From Atrichornis clamosus (Eukaryota > Chordata > Aves > Passeriformes > Menuridae): a stretch of DNA of 64,000 bases. Made by a program: the position numbers and the translations under genes. Shown here one piece after another: positions 50,901-62,617 of the stretch; the first letter of the stretch is position 1, and every line of letters begins with the position of its first letter. A model generated the notes under the pieces. That model did no database searches, was not told the origin of the DNA, and saw only the letters and a list, made by a program, of their open reading frames with translations. The stretch is taken from NCBI GenBank assembly GCA_013400975.1, contig WBMZ01011555.1, positions 118,336-182,335 on the forward strand, given 5' to 3'.

Positions 50901-52888
50901 CTCCCTCTCTGATTATGCAGAAAGATCTTTGCTGCAACTGAGCTGCAAAGACCAATTGCTTCCACAGAGATTCATTTATAAGTGTCTATGTACCAGCATA
51001 CAGATAAAGACAACTTATAGAAAAAAAGAGAAGAGATGCTACTTAAATGCATATTTCTGTGTGTTTCCTTGTTTAGAATGATTAAAAATAATTATCAGAA
51101 GATGATAACTTCTAGAATTAGAATGGTATTGGTATTAAATACTCCCAATGGTCTTACAGCAGTAAATTTCCTTTCATGTCAATTAGGTACCATAGAAAAA
51201 ATGGAAAAGAAAAATGTTTAACAATGTGATACAAGTAAAAGAAATACCTTCTTAGACATTGCTAGCTGAAACTAAAGCCTGACTGAAAGAGGAAAAAAGA
51301 TGTTTATTTGGAAAATGACAACAGATAATAACTAATTCTCATTAAAAAAGAGACTGCAGTTAAAACTCAGACCTTGATTTCAAATTTTCTGGCAAATTAT
51401 TGCGAGCAGTTCATAATAGGAACAGTCAATGGCAAAGTGTGAAGAAAAACTTGGAAAACACCCTATTAATTAGAAAACCTAGAGAAGAAGTAGTGAAAAG
51501 TTTTAAATCTTGTATTAAATTCAGATTAAAGGAAATTGATTATTGTCTGTGATTGTTTGGGATTTTTTTTTGGTTTTGGTTTGATTTGTTTGGGTTTTTT
51601 TACTAGACCAGTGTTTTCTGCAAATAAACTCAAGCTTAGTGCAAATTTTGTCATATGTGAAAACATTTTTCACTAACAGAGTCAGTATTTCAGACCTCTG
51701 GTGAAATGATCACCACTTTGACCACTGATGGTGTTAAATTCAGTATGCAGTAAATATTATCCCCACTGAATGTAATGACGGGGGACCAGGCTGTTCAACG
51801 CCTGTTGGGTATTTGGCCAATTGACTCTGTCCTGTAGTTAAAAATGTGATTTGTCATTCCTTCCTGTGACTCTCAGCACTTTTATTTGAAATGTCTTCAT
51901 CAGAGAGGTATGGGACTTTGTACTCTATAGCTTTGAGTCCTTTTTAGTAAGTGCTTCAATATTGATACCTATCTAGAACTTCTCTGTAGTCTGTATATGT
52001 GTAACATAAATGGTAGGGGAGGGGAGGGAAGGAAAGAATAAGAAGTCCTGTAAAATTGTGTATGCTTTGTTGGTAGCTGTAGAATAAAGAAACAAAATTG
52101 TAAGAAGAATTTGTGTTTTTTACTATCTACTATTCAGTATAAAATTGTGTGTTCTAAATTTACTTTAAAACAAGAACAGAGCCTTTTCTTTTTGGAAAGG
52201 CAAATGTTTTGTCTGGAAATGTTTCTAAGTTCAGTACCTTAATTTCTTTGCTCCATGACATTTGCAAAGAGCAAGTGGTAGACTTGGTAATAAGCTCTTA
52301 TTATTCATCATGGCTGAAATTACATGATTTAACACCTCAGCACAAAGAAATCTAGTAGAAAAAGGAAAAAAGACTTTCAGTGCTGCTCAGAATGAGCAAA
52401 ATACATTTACTATGTGGCAAGTATTATGCTATGGTACTTACACTTTGTAATTGAATCAGCTCTTATTCTCCTGCACGACCTTACTTGAAATTCAGATGCT
52501 TAGCAATATGGTCAGGAGAAACAGAGTAGCACAAATTTGTGCCTGTCATTCTATTCTTGTTCCACAAGCAGTGGTTACTGGACAGCTGAGTGAGCAGTAG
52601 GGTAAAACCCCATTCTTCAGAAACAGCTCTAGGTAGGATGAAAGCTCCAGCCATATTATTGAAAGAACAGTGAAAGTGAAAGCTCTCCTTAGATGTTATT
52701 AACAGCATTTTGTAAAATGGACTTATGGGTAGAAAAGGATCCTCAGCTGCACTGGCAAACTGCTGTGATAGGCATAAATAAGCAAATGCTGGGAACAGAG
52801 AGAGAGAGAGCGAGAGCGAGAGCGAGGTTACCTGACAGACCTATCACCACAGCAGGCATCAGCAGGCATCAACTGGAATTGAACAGGG
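47941..52888. other. Intergenic, nothing recognised
   Basis: AT-rich, without recognised genes or dispersed repeats. It includes a T/G-rich tract at about 51566-51602 and a G-rich purine run at about 52012-52035. An AG-rich microsatellite lies at the right end (52797-52827). Confidence 0.6.
52797..52827. repeat. AG microsatellite grading into GAGAGC-type units
   Basis: AG dinucleotides pass into three AGCGAG units. A 10-bp direct repeat (AGCAGGCATC twice, 52851-52870) follows shortly after. Confidence 0.9.
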
Positions 52889-53672
52889 ATCATGGAATCA
52901 AGGAATGATGTCATGTCTTAGGAATGGTATTCTCCAATTTAGTACTCTTGCTACAACCACATGTCACTTCCTCCCACCCCCACTCCTTTTTTGGAGGAAA
53001 AAAAGGCAAAAATCACAGCTTGAGATAAGAACAGTTTACTGATAAGAAAATGAACAGTAACTGCAACAATATTAATAACACAAGGTAAACGAAAAGAAAA
53101 AATTTACACGGAAGGCCCTCAACAAAAAATGCTATCATACCTCTCAACTGGGAGGAACCCCTTCTCCTTGGAACAGAGAGTCCCTTTGTCCCTGTCCCCA
53201 GCAATGACATGAGGTGGTATAAAATAACATGTGGACCCTGGCCATGCCCCCTCAAGGCTACTGCAAAAAATTAACCCAGTCCTGGCCAGAACCAGGACAA
53301 ATGGTTAGGGTTGGAAGGGACTTTAAAGATCGTCTAGTTCCAAAGTCCCTGCCATGGACAGGGATGCCACTCACTAGGCCATGTTTCTCGGTGACCTGTC
53401 CAACCTGGTCAACCTGTTCCAGTGCCTCACTATGTTCTGGGTTCTTCTTAACATCTAATCTAAAACTCTTGTCTTTTAGTTTGAAAACCATTCCCTCTTG
53501 TCCTATCATTATTTTCCCACGTAAAAAGTCACAGTCCCTCTTATTCATAAGCCCCCTTTAAGGACTGGAATGTTGTATTGAGGTCTCCATGGCATCTTCT
53601 CTACTCCAGACTGAACAACCCCAGCTCTCTCTGCCTGTCTTCATTGGAGAGCTGGTCCATCTCTCTGAATGT
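52889..53672 (-). mobile_element. CR1 LINE 3' fragment, reverse, interrupted by an LTR at 52909-53299
   Basis: The outer part, TCATGGAATCAAGGAATGA at 52890-52908, is a CR1 terminal tail in reverse. It resumes after the LTR as AATGGTTAGGGTTGGAAGGG at 53300. It then runs through CCTGTTCCAGTGCCTCACTA, a TTCTTCTTAACATCTAATCT segment and CTCCAGACTGAACAACCCCA to about 53672. Together these form one CR1 3' end split by a later insertion. Confidence 0.88.
52909..53299 (-). mobile_element. Solo ERV LTR (copy A), nested in CR1
   Basis: Read on the minus strand it starts TGTCCTGGTTCTGGCC and ends CCTAAGACATGACA, with TG...CA termini. It shares GGGTTAATTTTTTGCA near the 5' end, GTTACTGTTCATTTTCTTAT in the middle and AGTACTAAATTGGAGAATAC near the 3' end with the copy at 58131. 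Flanking bases AATGA and AATGG form an imperfect 5-bp target duplication, a length typical of ERVL-type integration. Where copy B has AATAAA this copy has AGTAAA. No internal retroviral genes are present on either side. Confidence 0.85.
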
Positions 53673-55261
53673 TTAAGATGATTCAAGATGCTCAACAAGA
53701 AAATGTTAGAATCTTTCAAAAACTATTATCTCCACTGAAAACTGGACTTTCACAGAACAGACGTGTCTTGATAGTGACAGGAAAATCCAAAAGCTAATAT
53801 AACTAATGAAAGGCAATTTTTTGAAAATTCAAATCACACAGTTTAACTTGCTTCCTGCACAATCAGTTATTATCCTTTTGACTACCTACTTCTGCATCTA
53901 TAGCTTTTATTAACTAAATTTTAATCTTTGGTGTCATTTCAGTGTACAATTGCCCATGAAATTACTGATGTGTTCCTTGAAGAAAGTGATGTGGCTTGGG
54001 GTGGAGGGGCAAAACGTTTATTGTTTAGGTTCTGCATACGAAGATCAGTGGCCAGATATTGTGCTTCCAGCATGTAGCCTCCCAGATGTGAAATCGTGTT
54101 GGTTTTCTCTGCTCCTTTCTAGAATTTCCATACAGCCATTAGCTGAGATGGACAGATTGCGCAGGCTGGGTGGCACATCTTATCCTGCATCCTGTGTAAC
54201 TCCACACTTGCTGGCAAAATGGCCTAGAGCACATAAAAGGTCAGCTCTTGGATAAATGACAGCTGGCTAAAGCTGAACCTAGGTAAGTTTGAATTTGTTG
54301 TGAATTCATGCCCTACTTTTGTTTTCTACTTGGATTCTTCACCAATACTAAGCTTTCCCTCAGCAGATACTAGAGTAATGCTCAATTGACCTTGTCCTCC
54401 TCAGGAAAGCAATCCTCAGCTGTTTATACATATGACTGCTGCTGATTGGACTGCAACAATACGCAGTGTCTGAAGTCCTGTGTGCTTACAGAATTCTAGT
54501 GCAGAGCACTGAAATTAATATTCTCAGAAACAAAAGACCTAGGCTATTATTTTTCTACAGTACTTCCTGTATTTCTCATCTATTGACAAAATATTTTCTC
54601 AGGGACAAAGGCCAATATCAAATGTAGTCTACTTACAAGAGGATGTACTCTTCCCAGAAGTGATGGAATAGAAAGGAAATGGCAAACGAAGTGTCCTCGG
54701 GGACAGGAGGGAATAGACAGTTGCAGAGACCATACATAATTTTGGATCCAGGCTGAGTTTAGTGATTGAAACCAAGTTGCAATTAGGCAAAATTGATTTA
54801 GTTTGTAGGTCTGTTAAGATTAATTTTAAATCACCATTTTCCTGTGAATAATCTCTACAAATACATTATCTTCTGAAAAGTCACTGAAAAGAAACATGAA
54901 ATTTTGTAAAACAAGAAAAAAAATTATTTAAGTTTAGAAAATGAACAAGCCATGAAAAAGAATAATATAAACTACTTTGTCATAAGCTAGAAATAAAAAC
55001 AGTATGAAATTCTTTTCTGCAGTTAAAGAGTAATGAAAATAATGCTTTTTGTCAAGTCTTCTCAAAGGCATAAGAATATACAAAATATCTGATATCTCAT
55101 TATCCAGCAGAGTTGCTATTAATGAGTCTGTACACAAAAAAAAGACATTGTGGGTTTTTCTATCTCTGCTGTTCTTTTCTCTCCCTTATTGGATTTTTTG
55201 GTGTCTTTTCCTTCTTCAGGAAAATAGAAAAACATTCTCTCATCATTCCTTAAACAACTAG
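53673..55261. other. Intergenic, nothing recognised
   Basis: No gene or repeat was recognised between the two reverse CR1 fragments. Confidence 0.6.
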
Positions 55262-55575
55262 CTTCACAGAATGACAGAACCACAGAAACATTAGAGTCAG
55301 AAAGGACCTCTGGAGATCATCTGGTCCAATCCCCTGCCAAGGCAGGGTCTCCTGGAGCAGGTTATACAGGAACATGTCCAGGTGGGTTTGGAATGTTTCC
55401 AGAAAGGGAGACTCTGTGACCTCCCTTGGGCAGCCTGTTCCAGTGCTCTGCCACCCTCAATGTAAAGAAATTCTTCCTCATGTTGAGATGGAACTTCTAG
55501 TGGTTTAGTTTGCAGCCATTACTCCTTGGACACCACTCAAAACAGTCTGGCACCATCCTCTTGTCATCTGTTGTA
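55262..55575 (-). mobile_element. CR1 LINE 3' fragment, reverse orientation
   Basis: The + strand reads TTCACAGAATGACAGAACCA, GAAAGGACCTCTGGAGATCA, TCTGGTCCAATCCCCTGCCA and GGCAGCCTGTTCCAGTGCTC, then AAAGAAATTCTTCCTCATGT. This is the reverse of a CR1 3'UTR and end of ORF2. It is of a different subfamily flavour from the copy at 42500. Edges are approximate. Confidence 0.92.
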
Positions 55576-58130
55576 CATGCAATAAAGATTTTAAATGTAT
55601 TTATTGTTAATAATTGATTAATAATTGATAATTTGCTAGCAGCCAACCATATTAAAGTGTCTATAAATGATAGACTTCAAATGCCCAAACATGCTTGCTA
55701 CTGGACCCTGTACACACCTGTTGATTATTGGGTACCATTTTCATTAAAATTTGCATAGTATCCATAATTTATAGCATTTTTAAATCTAGAATTCCACATT
55801 TGCCCCTATAGTTCCCCCATGGCCTTTGTTGGAGCAACCATTGTGCCATAATGAGAGGATTTCAGTTTTAATTCTACTGAGCTTTAAAGATTGTAACTCC
55901 TGCTTTTATTATATAAAGTTCATATCCCAAGATTCACAAGTTCTCAGCAATTAAACTCCTCAGTATTTAAAAGTATAAGAATCTTTGGTACACTCACACA
56001 CATCTCTAATTACATAATTACAAGTAATTATATAGAGAAAGCTTCATGAACACCTGTGTACATATACATATATATTATTATGAAACAAAGAGAAATCTGT
56101 GTTTTTAACAATTTAGCACAGTTACTTTATTAAACCCAAATTCTATGATTCTATGTAGTTCTTTATTTGAGGGAAAATCTTCATATGGAGCTTCTCATTT
56201 CTGTGGAATGAGAAACTTATTTGACTTTCAATTTCTGTCAGATGACATTATAAACATATAGTCAGTTAGTCAATAACTGGAATTTCATTGTAGCAAATCA
56301 GATCTGCTTGTATAATTGGGATTATTCTGTAAAAATGCTAACTATCAAACTCCAGTTACACCTACACAACTGTACATGTATTTCTGCTTGCCCAACTGCA
56401 AACGAACCATTGCAATCAGGGTATTTTGTGTCATCTTAAATTAGTCTGTGCTCATTATCTAAAAAGTTGGGGCTATAGCTTTATGACACAAGCTGTCCTC
56501 TACTTTGCCTTAGCAGCTCCAGTTCATTAAAACAATGTTATCATTGTGATCTATTCGAGTCAATAAGGCTTGGTACTAGTAAAACGCAGTATTCGTCTAT
56601 TACCCTCAGCAGCACTGCAGTGCTTATTTATGACTCATCAGGCTGCTCTGCAGAAGGTACATTCATGCCAATTACATGGTGCCCATTGCATGAAATGCCT
56701 AATTAAAGTTTTCTCTATAAATATTAGCCTGATGGAAGTCAACTTGCTAGCAGCCACACAGTCAGAGTCATGCCAAGACCTGTGTAAGTCCTGGAAGGTG
56801 TCTGAAATGTATTCGTTTCTGACTCATTTTGCATTAAGCCGCTCTGCATGCCACAAATTCAGAGAGAAAGGGTAGGTCTAAAATAATTCATATGTAGTAA
56901 ATAAAAATTTTAAGGTATTTGTAGGTAGTACAACATAATCTCTTTCTTGGAGTTTCTTGCTAGTTCTCCTGGGTTCCCCTGTAATTTAGGACTTTCATGT
57001 CCTATTGTTGTTAATATTGTGTTATTAGCTGATAGAAAAGCTATTGGCAATTTGCATTCAATTACATTATAATTATGATCAATAGAATCATAAATAAGGT
57101 GGGTCTCATACCTTTGAAAAGATCAGGAGTGACCCTGATACTGATTCTATGTTGTTATGCACTCTAGAAGCAGACAGGATTTGTGAAGGTGGGCTAATCC
57201 AGATTCATATCATTAAGGTGGCAGTAAGTGATAAATTGAGACAATTTTTAATTTTCCTGTACTTTATTAAGGATAAAGAGCCATTTTAAAAAAGTTCTTG
57301 CTGTTTTAGACTTAAATATTACACCTTTAAATATAATTGATGTAGCTAGAGTAGTAGTTCATCCTGAGAAGGACAGAAGAACCTCAAGTGAAATAATTTG
57401 CCTTTATTAAGTGAGCATATCTCATTGATTACACACCAACGGTTATGTAATACAAGTAGGGACAATTAAACTAGTTTTATTTAAAAGATTTTATTGTATT
57501 GACCTATATTATGTGGTTTGTGGAAGGAACATGACACATTTAGTGTAGTAATAATAATTTTCCAACATGCAAGTCATTTAAAAGGAGGTAGATCTAATAA
57601 TAGTCAGCAAAAATGGCTTTGCTAAAACTCATGCTCCATTTCAGTTTCACTATCTGGAGCTTATGAGGGATGGCATTTCAACATCCTTTTTCATGGCCTT
57701 TTCAGGAATAAGGTGGCATCTCATTAAGATAAGTAGAATATGCTGCAATGAGTAGATTATGGTAATTTCTGTGAGGGTGCAGGTGTGGAGATGTTCTGAC
57801 TTTTTCTACGCTTCTTACTGAGAAGTTGAAAAGAGTGAAACTTGGCTTTTTTTTACATTTCACATCCATACTGACAAAAAGGCACACGTGTCTTCATTGT
57901 GTGCAAACATTATGGGCAATATTTTCATGTTTTCAGTAATACTTTGTAAGTACTGGAAAAAGCAAAGAATAAGCATGGAGACAGTTGAAGGATATAGAAA
58001 AACCTGAAAATCACACTGGAAGCCAGATGTTCATTGCCTTTTATCATGAGGTCTTGAATAGCATTTCTCCCAAGTTATTTGCATGACATTGGTTCACAAA
58101 GAAAGGAAAAGAACTGGACTGCCGTCCTGG
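55576..58130. other. Intergenic, possibly with a conserved non-coding element near 56560-56780
   Basis: Very AT-rich. No gene was recognised. The part at about 56560-56780 has balanced base use and motifs such as GCCAATTACATGG and GCCTAATTAAAG. It reads unlike its surroundings. Confidence 0.5.
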
Positions 58131-58508
58131 TGTCCTGGTTTCATTCAGGACAGGGTTAATTTTTTGCAATAGCCAGGTTCCTGCTGTTATTTGATACAAT
58201 CTCACATCATTGCCAGGGGCAAGGAAAGGGACTCTCAGGGAAGAAGAGCATTCCTGAAGAAAAAGGGCCAGGGTAGAGCTGATTGATATTTGTGTATTTT
58301 TGGGGCTTTTCAGGTCTTTGTCTTATACTTTTTTTATATTGTTGCTGTTACTGTTCATTTTCTTATCTCATTGCTATTTCCAATAAATGGTTCTTATCTC
58401 AACCCGTGATCTTTGCCTTTTGTGCTTCCAGTTGGAAGGGGAAAAGGAAGTGAGTGATGGTTTTAGTGGGAGTACTAAATTGGAGAATACCATTCCTAAA
58501 CCATGATA
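58131..58508 (+). mobile_element. Solo ERV LTR (copy B)
   Basis: It starts TGTCCTGGTTTCATTCAGG and ends TTCCTAAACCATGATA, the final CA having decayed to TA. An AATAAA poly(A) signal lies at 58382-58387. The 5' start, the TGTTACTGTTCATTTTCTTA segment and the shared 3' end match copy A in opposite orientation. Flanks CCTGG and TCTGG are an imperfect 5-bp target duplication. No internal ERV sequence adjoins it, so it is best read as a solo LTR left by recombination. Confidence 0.85.
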
Positions 58509-61500
58509 TCTGGTCATTGAAAATCTATAGAAATCTGAAGTTGGGAATAAACAGATTTTAGCTTCTAAGGAATGGGCATCAGTATTCCAGAGAATCATAG
58601 TTACAGCTGTGTTTAGACCTACTTCAGTTGTGAGCAGTGTTGTAATTGTTATTAGTATGTTAATTTTTAAAAGGGAAACAGAACCAGGATTCATTTTTTA
58701 TGCAGCATAAATATAGGCCATGGAAGAATTGTTTCCTACTGCTCGAAGCTTATAAAGGAGGGGAACCTTTCAAATAAAAATTGGACTTCTTTTTATCCTT
58801 CTATAGGGAGAAACCAAGAATTTCTGATTTTTTTCTCTTTGGTACCTGCAGAGACACCAAACTGTTTTGTTCAGGTTACTGTAGCAAGGACATGTATTAT
58901 CCTTATGTACAAAATAGAAACCACTTTTTCATCCTTATCCTCTCCCTTCACAAATCTATGGATATATGTATTTAAATATTATGCGTTCACAAGATGTCTT
59001 TAAGAGATGTTGTCTTGAAAAGAATAGAAATCATAGATAAAGCAAAATCTCTTTAAAAAAGCAAATGCAAATTTTTCTTCATAATACTTCAGAAGTATTC
59101 TTCTCTTATTGAAAGATACAAGGACAGTGAATACAAAATGACCTTTCTTTTATGAACCTCTATTATGGGGATTTGAAACCTAAGATAAAAACGTTTCATT
59201 CAGATTCTTCATGTTAGAGCTAATCTTCACAGAGCTATAGTTTACTTTTAATTCCGAGGTAGAAGCTGTACACTCCCTTGGAAAAAAATTTACAGCAGCC
59301 ACTTAATAGTTTCCACTTACTCCACTGTAGTAAATTGGATTTTTTTCAAATAATATTTTTATCACAACCAATCATGACAGGAGTTACTCTTGGTAAAATC
59401 ATATACTCTCTTTTTCTATTCATTATGAAGGAAAAACCAAGGCATGTTAATATAACTTACCTGCTTTGCTAGAAAGTGGCTGTCCCTAGAATGGTAAATC
59501 ACCCAAACTGATTGGAATAATTAATTTCATCATGATAGATGCAGTATTTGAATTTAATTAGACTGTGTATTGTCTAGAACACTGTACAAATTAAATGTGC
59601 AGAGAATATGACTTTTTGAAATAAATGTGTCTATATGCATATTTATATCAAGAAGTCATACAGGAAAGAGAATGCTAAAATTGTTTTCCTTCACGAGTTG
59701 AAAGAAAATGCATTAGTATTTTTCCCTTGAAGATTTTTTTAAACTTTATTTTTGCTGTGTGAAAACACCTTCCATGCTAAAGGTTGATATACCTGATATA
59801 TGCTTTTAAGTAGAAAAAGTGAAATGAAACACTACAGGGGAAGAGAATAATTTTGTATCTAACAGCAGAAGATTAGAATTGAGCTTGCAAAAATGTTCAG
59901 TGTATATTTGCCTACATTTGTAATTATTAAAACATACAAATGGTTGCAAAAAACAGCTAGCCAAGCATCCATTGCAGTGATATTTTTGTCTACAGATTTT
60001 TACAAGCTACCATAGTATCAGAAACACTCTTACTTGCTTTAATAACACCTGTACTTAATATCAGGCAGAACAGGTGCCTGTTCAGTTCAAGGAAATTATG
60101 GGATTAAAAGATCTCGTCCAGAGATAAAATAATGTGTATGGGGAAAAAGATAGGTTTTGCAAGTCTACGTCTACATTAGCAAGTAGTTTAGGTTAATTGA
60201 AGTGGTCTGAGAAACTGTTGGCCCTGAGGACCTGCCAGCCATATCCTAATCATCGTAGAGGTGATCCAAAATATCTCATCTGATATGCTCCTGGACTGTG
60301 TTTTCCAGTTTACTTTTATACAAAAGAAGCATGGTGAGGGCACTTCCATGCCACTCCACAATGCTGATCAAAGTGCAGCAGGTGGTAGTAAGCACGAGAT
60401 TTAATTCCAAAGTGCAGTTCTCAGATTCTCTGAAATGCTGGCATAGATGCCCTTTGTTTCAGCTTTTAGCATGTGCTGGCTAGATCTGGTTAATGATGCT
60501 CTGTAAAAATGAGGTATGTGGGTGTTAATTTACCAGAAAAAAAGATCTGCTAATCCTTTCATAATTTTATGAGAAGGCAAAGAAAACCCAATAAAATTAA
60601 GTGTTCTGTTTTTCTCTTGAAAAGGTGAATTTATCAGGTAACTGTCAAAGATATAAAATAAAATTTCAAATATAGCTGGGAACACTTGTACACAGTACCA
60701 TACACTTATATTTTACAGATTCAATTAACATATCACCAGCAATCTAAAAGAATATGTAATCTGTTTCTCCAGTAAACCACACTATTTGTGAATCTGTGTA
60801 TGTGGAAATTCCTAATGAACTCAGACTTAAAGTGAAACAGCGAACTGTGCTGTTTGTGAATAAAAGCAGACTTATAGTGTAACCCACATTATATGTGCAT
60901 CTGAGATCTTATTAATTGTGACCAGAATTTACAGTGCTGAATTTTTGCTAACCAGAATAAGCCTGGCTGCACTCAGCTCCTCTGGCCTCTGAGGAGTTGC
61001 TGGAAAGCAAGAGGGTTTATTTTCTGTCAGATTTCTATACTCTTGACACAATAGTATGCTTAGTCATCTGGACTCTCAGGATGCCATAAAACTGTTAAAG
61101 GTCTTCTACAGGTAAGACATACATGTTTCTAAGGCTGACTCTGGCTCCTTTCTCCTACTACTTAAAGTCCCCAAAAGCTTTCATCTTGAATTTTCTACTT
61201 CACTCTAAGCAAAGTAGCATGCCTTCTAAAGTCTCTGGCAAATGTCAAAAGTTGAATTTTAGATGTGGGATTCTGAAAAAAGAGTTCTCAAAATGAAAAT
61301 CTTCTCATTTCTTGGAAAGAGCTACATCTTTCCAAATTAAATACAAACCTTGGGCTCAGCATGCTTGAGTCAATGCCAGTCCCATTTGCTATGGTGCCTC
61401 CAGAGGTCATGTCTATATCCAGAAAGATCAGCTGGCAATTAAAAGCAAGCAAATAAAACTGCCTAAACCAAGACTACACATTTCATACTCAGAGTAAGAA

Positions 61501-61989
61501 AACAGTTATATATGAAAACTGTCTTAAACTTCATTTTTTCACAGAGGCTGTCTCAGCAAGTACACTCAGTAAAAGGTATGTTAATGAACTATCTTCATTG
61601 TTTTCGAGCACAAAACCAAAAGTATATGATGTTGTATCTGCAAAACTGATATGGTTTTCTTGTTGACAATTTAGCAAAATATTCTCAAAAAATAGCAAAT
61701 AAGAGCTTCATAAATATTTATGTGGAAGCTTGGTGCAATATTACAATTTAAATAGCAATATTAGTATGTATTTTTTGTATTGTTTCTGACTGTATTAGAA
61801 ACAAGACATTGTATATACTAGAAAGAGGGCATAACATTGTTTTGATGAATTAGATATTTCTTCAAAAGAAAGCTAAATTTGGTGTATTTCCAATTTATGT
61901 TACATTCCAGCGAGCTAGCTAAGCTGGATCATTTGCTTTGTGTGATGTGGAAATGGTAAGGTTTATCATAGCTTTGTAGTATGGCTGAC
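58509..61989. other. Intergenic, nothing recognised
   Basis: AT-rich. Short open frames only, none with family resemblance that I recognise. Confidence 0.6.
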
Positions 61990-62142
61990 ATCATAAGGGA
62001 CTGGAACACCTCTGCTATGAGGGGAGGCTGAGAGAGCTGGGACTGTTTAGCCATGACAGGGTGGTTGGAACTAAAATACCTTTAAGGTACCTTCCAGCTC
62101 AAGCCTGTATATGATTCTATGGTTCTATGATTCTGTGATGCG
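61990..62142 (+). mobile_element. CR1 LINE remnant with large internal deletion
   Basis: The coding-end motif CTATGAGGGGAGGCTGAGAG with AGCTGGGACTGTTTAGCC is joined almost directly to the 3'UTR (GGTGGTTGGAACTAAAATAC, CTTTAAGGTACCTTCCAGCT). A tail of ATTCTATG-type units ends at about 62142. Several hundred bases between them are missing. It lies about 200 bp upstream of the candidate exon at 62354. Confidence 0.85.
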
Positions 62143-62353
62143 TAAGAGCTGGAACTACTCAAGGGCACTGTCAATATGCGAGGTTTATTTGCTGCTCCTG
62201 TGTCACCAATTGTGACATGGTAGAACTTCCTACATGCTCAAGCAGGAGCTGCTGTCCGTGGCTTAAGAACAGGTCACCAGAATGCCGGCATGGATATGCA
62301 GCATTCTCTGACAGGGATTGTTTTGCTGTTACCACATCAGGGCACTTACAGTC

Positions 62354-62617
62354 ATGAGCAATTGCCTACTTTCTCTGGTTGTCTCGTTGCCTGGAATAAT
62401 CATAATTTGTGGATTTATTGCTTTGTTCTGCATCGTGCTTTTTGACTCCACACCTGCTCATGGAAAAGTGAAGGCTGTCAAGAAGTTAAAGGAACTGGGA
62501 AAGACTGAATATGACATCCATAAGGTAAACCCAAATGCACCTCAAGAAGAAATTGAATTTGGTACAGCCGATTTAGTAGTCAAGGTGGACAAGGAGATCA
62601 GTCCTGATTCCAATGTG
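62354..62617 (+). CDS. Candidate exon of an unrecognised small single-pass membrane protein
   Basis: I do not recognise this protein. The 88 codons from ATG at 62354 begin MSNCLLSLVV and form one strong hydrophobic helix (about residues 5-30, including PGIIIICGFIALFCIVLF). A lysine-rich segment follows (HGKVKAVKKLKELGK), then an acidic tail with PQEEIEFGTADLVVKVDKE. Basic residues right after the helix and few before it suggest a short outside N-terminus and a cytoplasmic tail. A plausible acceptor (GCTGTTACCACATCAG|GGCACT) ends at 62340. A donor (AATGTG|GTGGGT) lies at 62617/62618 and an earlier one (CATAAG|GTAAAC) at about 62524. Beyond the later donor the frame passes into a TTA microsatellite and stops at 62674, so splicing is more likely than a single-exon gene. 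No second exon was identified before the window ends. It is not GNPDA2 or a GABA-A subunit as I know them. Confidence 0.5.

Noticed and set aside
53229..53561. Opposed 110- and 96-codon frames
   Set aside because: They span the junction between the solo LTR and the reverse CR1 fragment, so they are repeat-derived.
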